A DNA stretch of 12,077 bases from Clostridiales bacterium (GTDB lineage Bacteria > Bacillota > Clostridia > Tissierellales > Sedimentibacteraceae), in NCBI GenBank assembly GCA_003457065.1, contig DMJQ01000076.1, positions 1-12,077 of the forward strand, written 5' to 3'. Position numbers and translations under genes: made by a program. This document shows positions 11,932 to 12,077 of the stretch, piece by piece. Each line of letters starts with the position of its first letter. The stretch's first letter is position 1. The notes beneath the pieces were generated by a model, which was given only the letters and a program-made list of their open reading frames with translations, did not search any database and had not been told where the DNA came from.

Positions 11932-12077
11932 TATGGACGTTTTTCAACTCAGGCAGAGCAATTAGTACTATTTCTAAAGCAATTTGGCATCTTCTCCTAT
12001 GATTCGGACGATGAACAGCTTAGTAGGAATTATGAGTTTGACAACATATTTGTTAGCTTATGGCATGAACATCATTT
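11932..12077 (+). pseudogene. incomplete + strand coding remnant running off the window
   Basis: A + strand frame is open from just after a TGA (11929-11931) to the window end, reading FSTQAEQLVLFLKQFGIFSY and on through DSDDEQLSRNYEFDNIFVSL. This is protein-like, with no start codon in frame. An adjacent frame ending at about 11965 (LYDMDVFQLRQ) might be its earlier part before a frameshift. The family is not recognised. It could be a degenerate member of the same immunity-type cluster in the opposite orientation, or the start of a gene continuing beyond the window. The 190 bases to its left (11743-11931) hold no supported feature. Confidence 0.35.

Overview
The window looks like a chromosomal accessory region of a low-GC Gram-positive, probably a clostridium (Clostridia, perhaps Lachnospiraceae or a relative). 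The grounds are AT-rich DNA, purine-rich Shine-Dalgarno sites (GGAGG type), sigma-A promoters, short intrinsic terminators and the protein families present. No rRNA, tRNA or CRISPR array was seen.

Left part (1-5220, + strand): about 470 bases without a large gene hold three hairpins. The last is a strong terminator-like hairpin directly in front of the ribosome binding site of a 37-codon leader ORF. Next come two overlapping ABC exporter half-transporter genes (562-3976). Their nucleotide-binding domains have reciprocally degenerate motifs, the hallmark of a heterodimeric exporter with one consensus and one degenerate ATP site. After a long hairpin there is a separate unit with a near-consensus promoter and an overlapping palindromic operator, encoding a TetR-type regulator and an 82-residue membrane protein (4374-5220). 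The regulator probably controls itself and perhaps the exporter.

Middle part (5220-8460): a strong hairpin terminator, a 43-codon stub of a radical SAM protein, and a complete MgtA-type magnesium P-type ATPase, both on the - strand. About 100-180 bases upstream of mgtA begins an insertion sequence, so mgtA's native control region may be lost or changed.

Right part (8370-12077): the IS encodes a 480-residue DDE transposase with two zinc ribbons in front of an IS6/IS240-like catalytic core. Its start site lies in the arm of a long hairpin that also encloses the promoter, an arrangement expected to block translation of read-through transcripts. To its right is a 155-base set of nested inverted repeats (oriT-like or leader-like, function unknown), some very small - strand ORFs, and a decaying - strand cluster. 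That cluster holds a broken SMI1/KNR4 (SUKH) gene, an intact 171-residue probable immunity-type protein, a 50-codon ORF joined by ATGA overlaps on both sides, and gene fragments. A 28-base sequence recurs just upstream of the SUKH and 171-residue genes. This resembles a degraded polymorphic-toxin immunity locus. The window ends in an incomplete + strand coding remnant.

The best-supported points are the exporter pair, MgtA, the transposase with its hairpin, the TetR unit and the SUKH pseudogene. Function claims for the very small ORFs are tentative.
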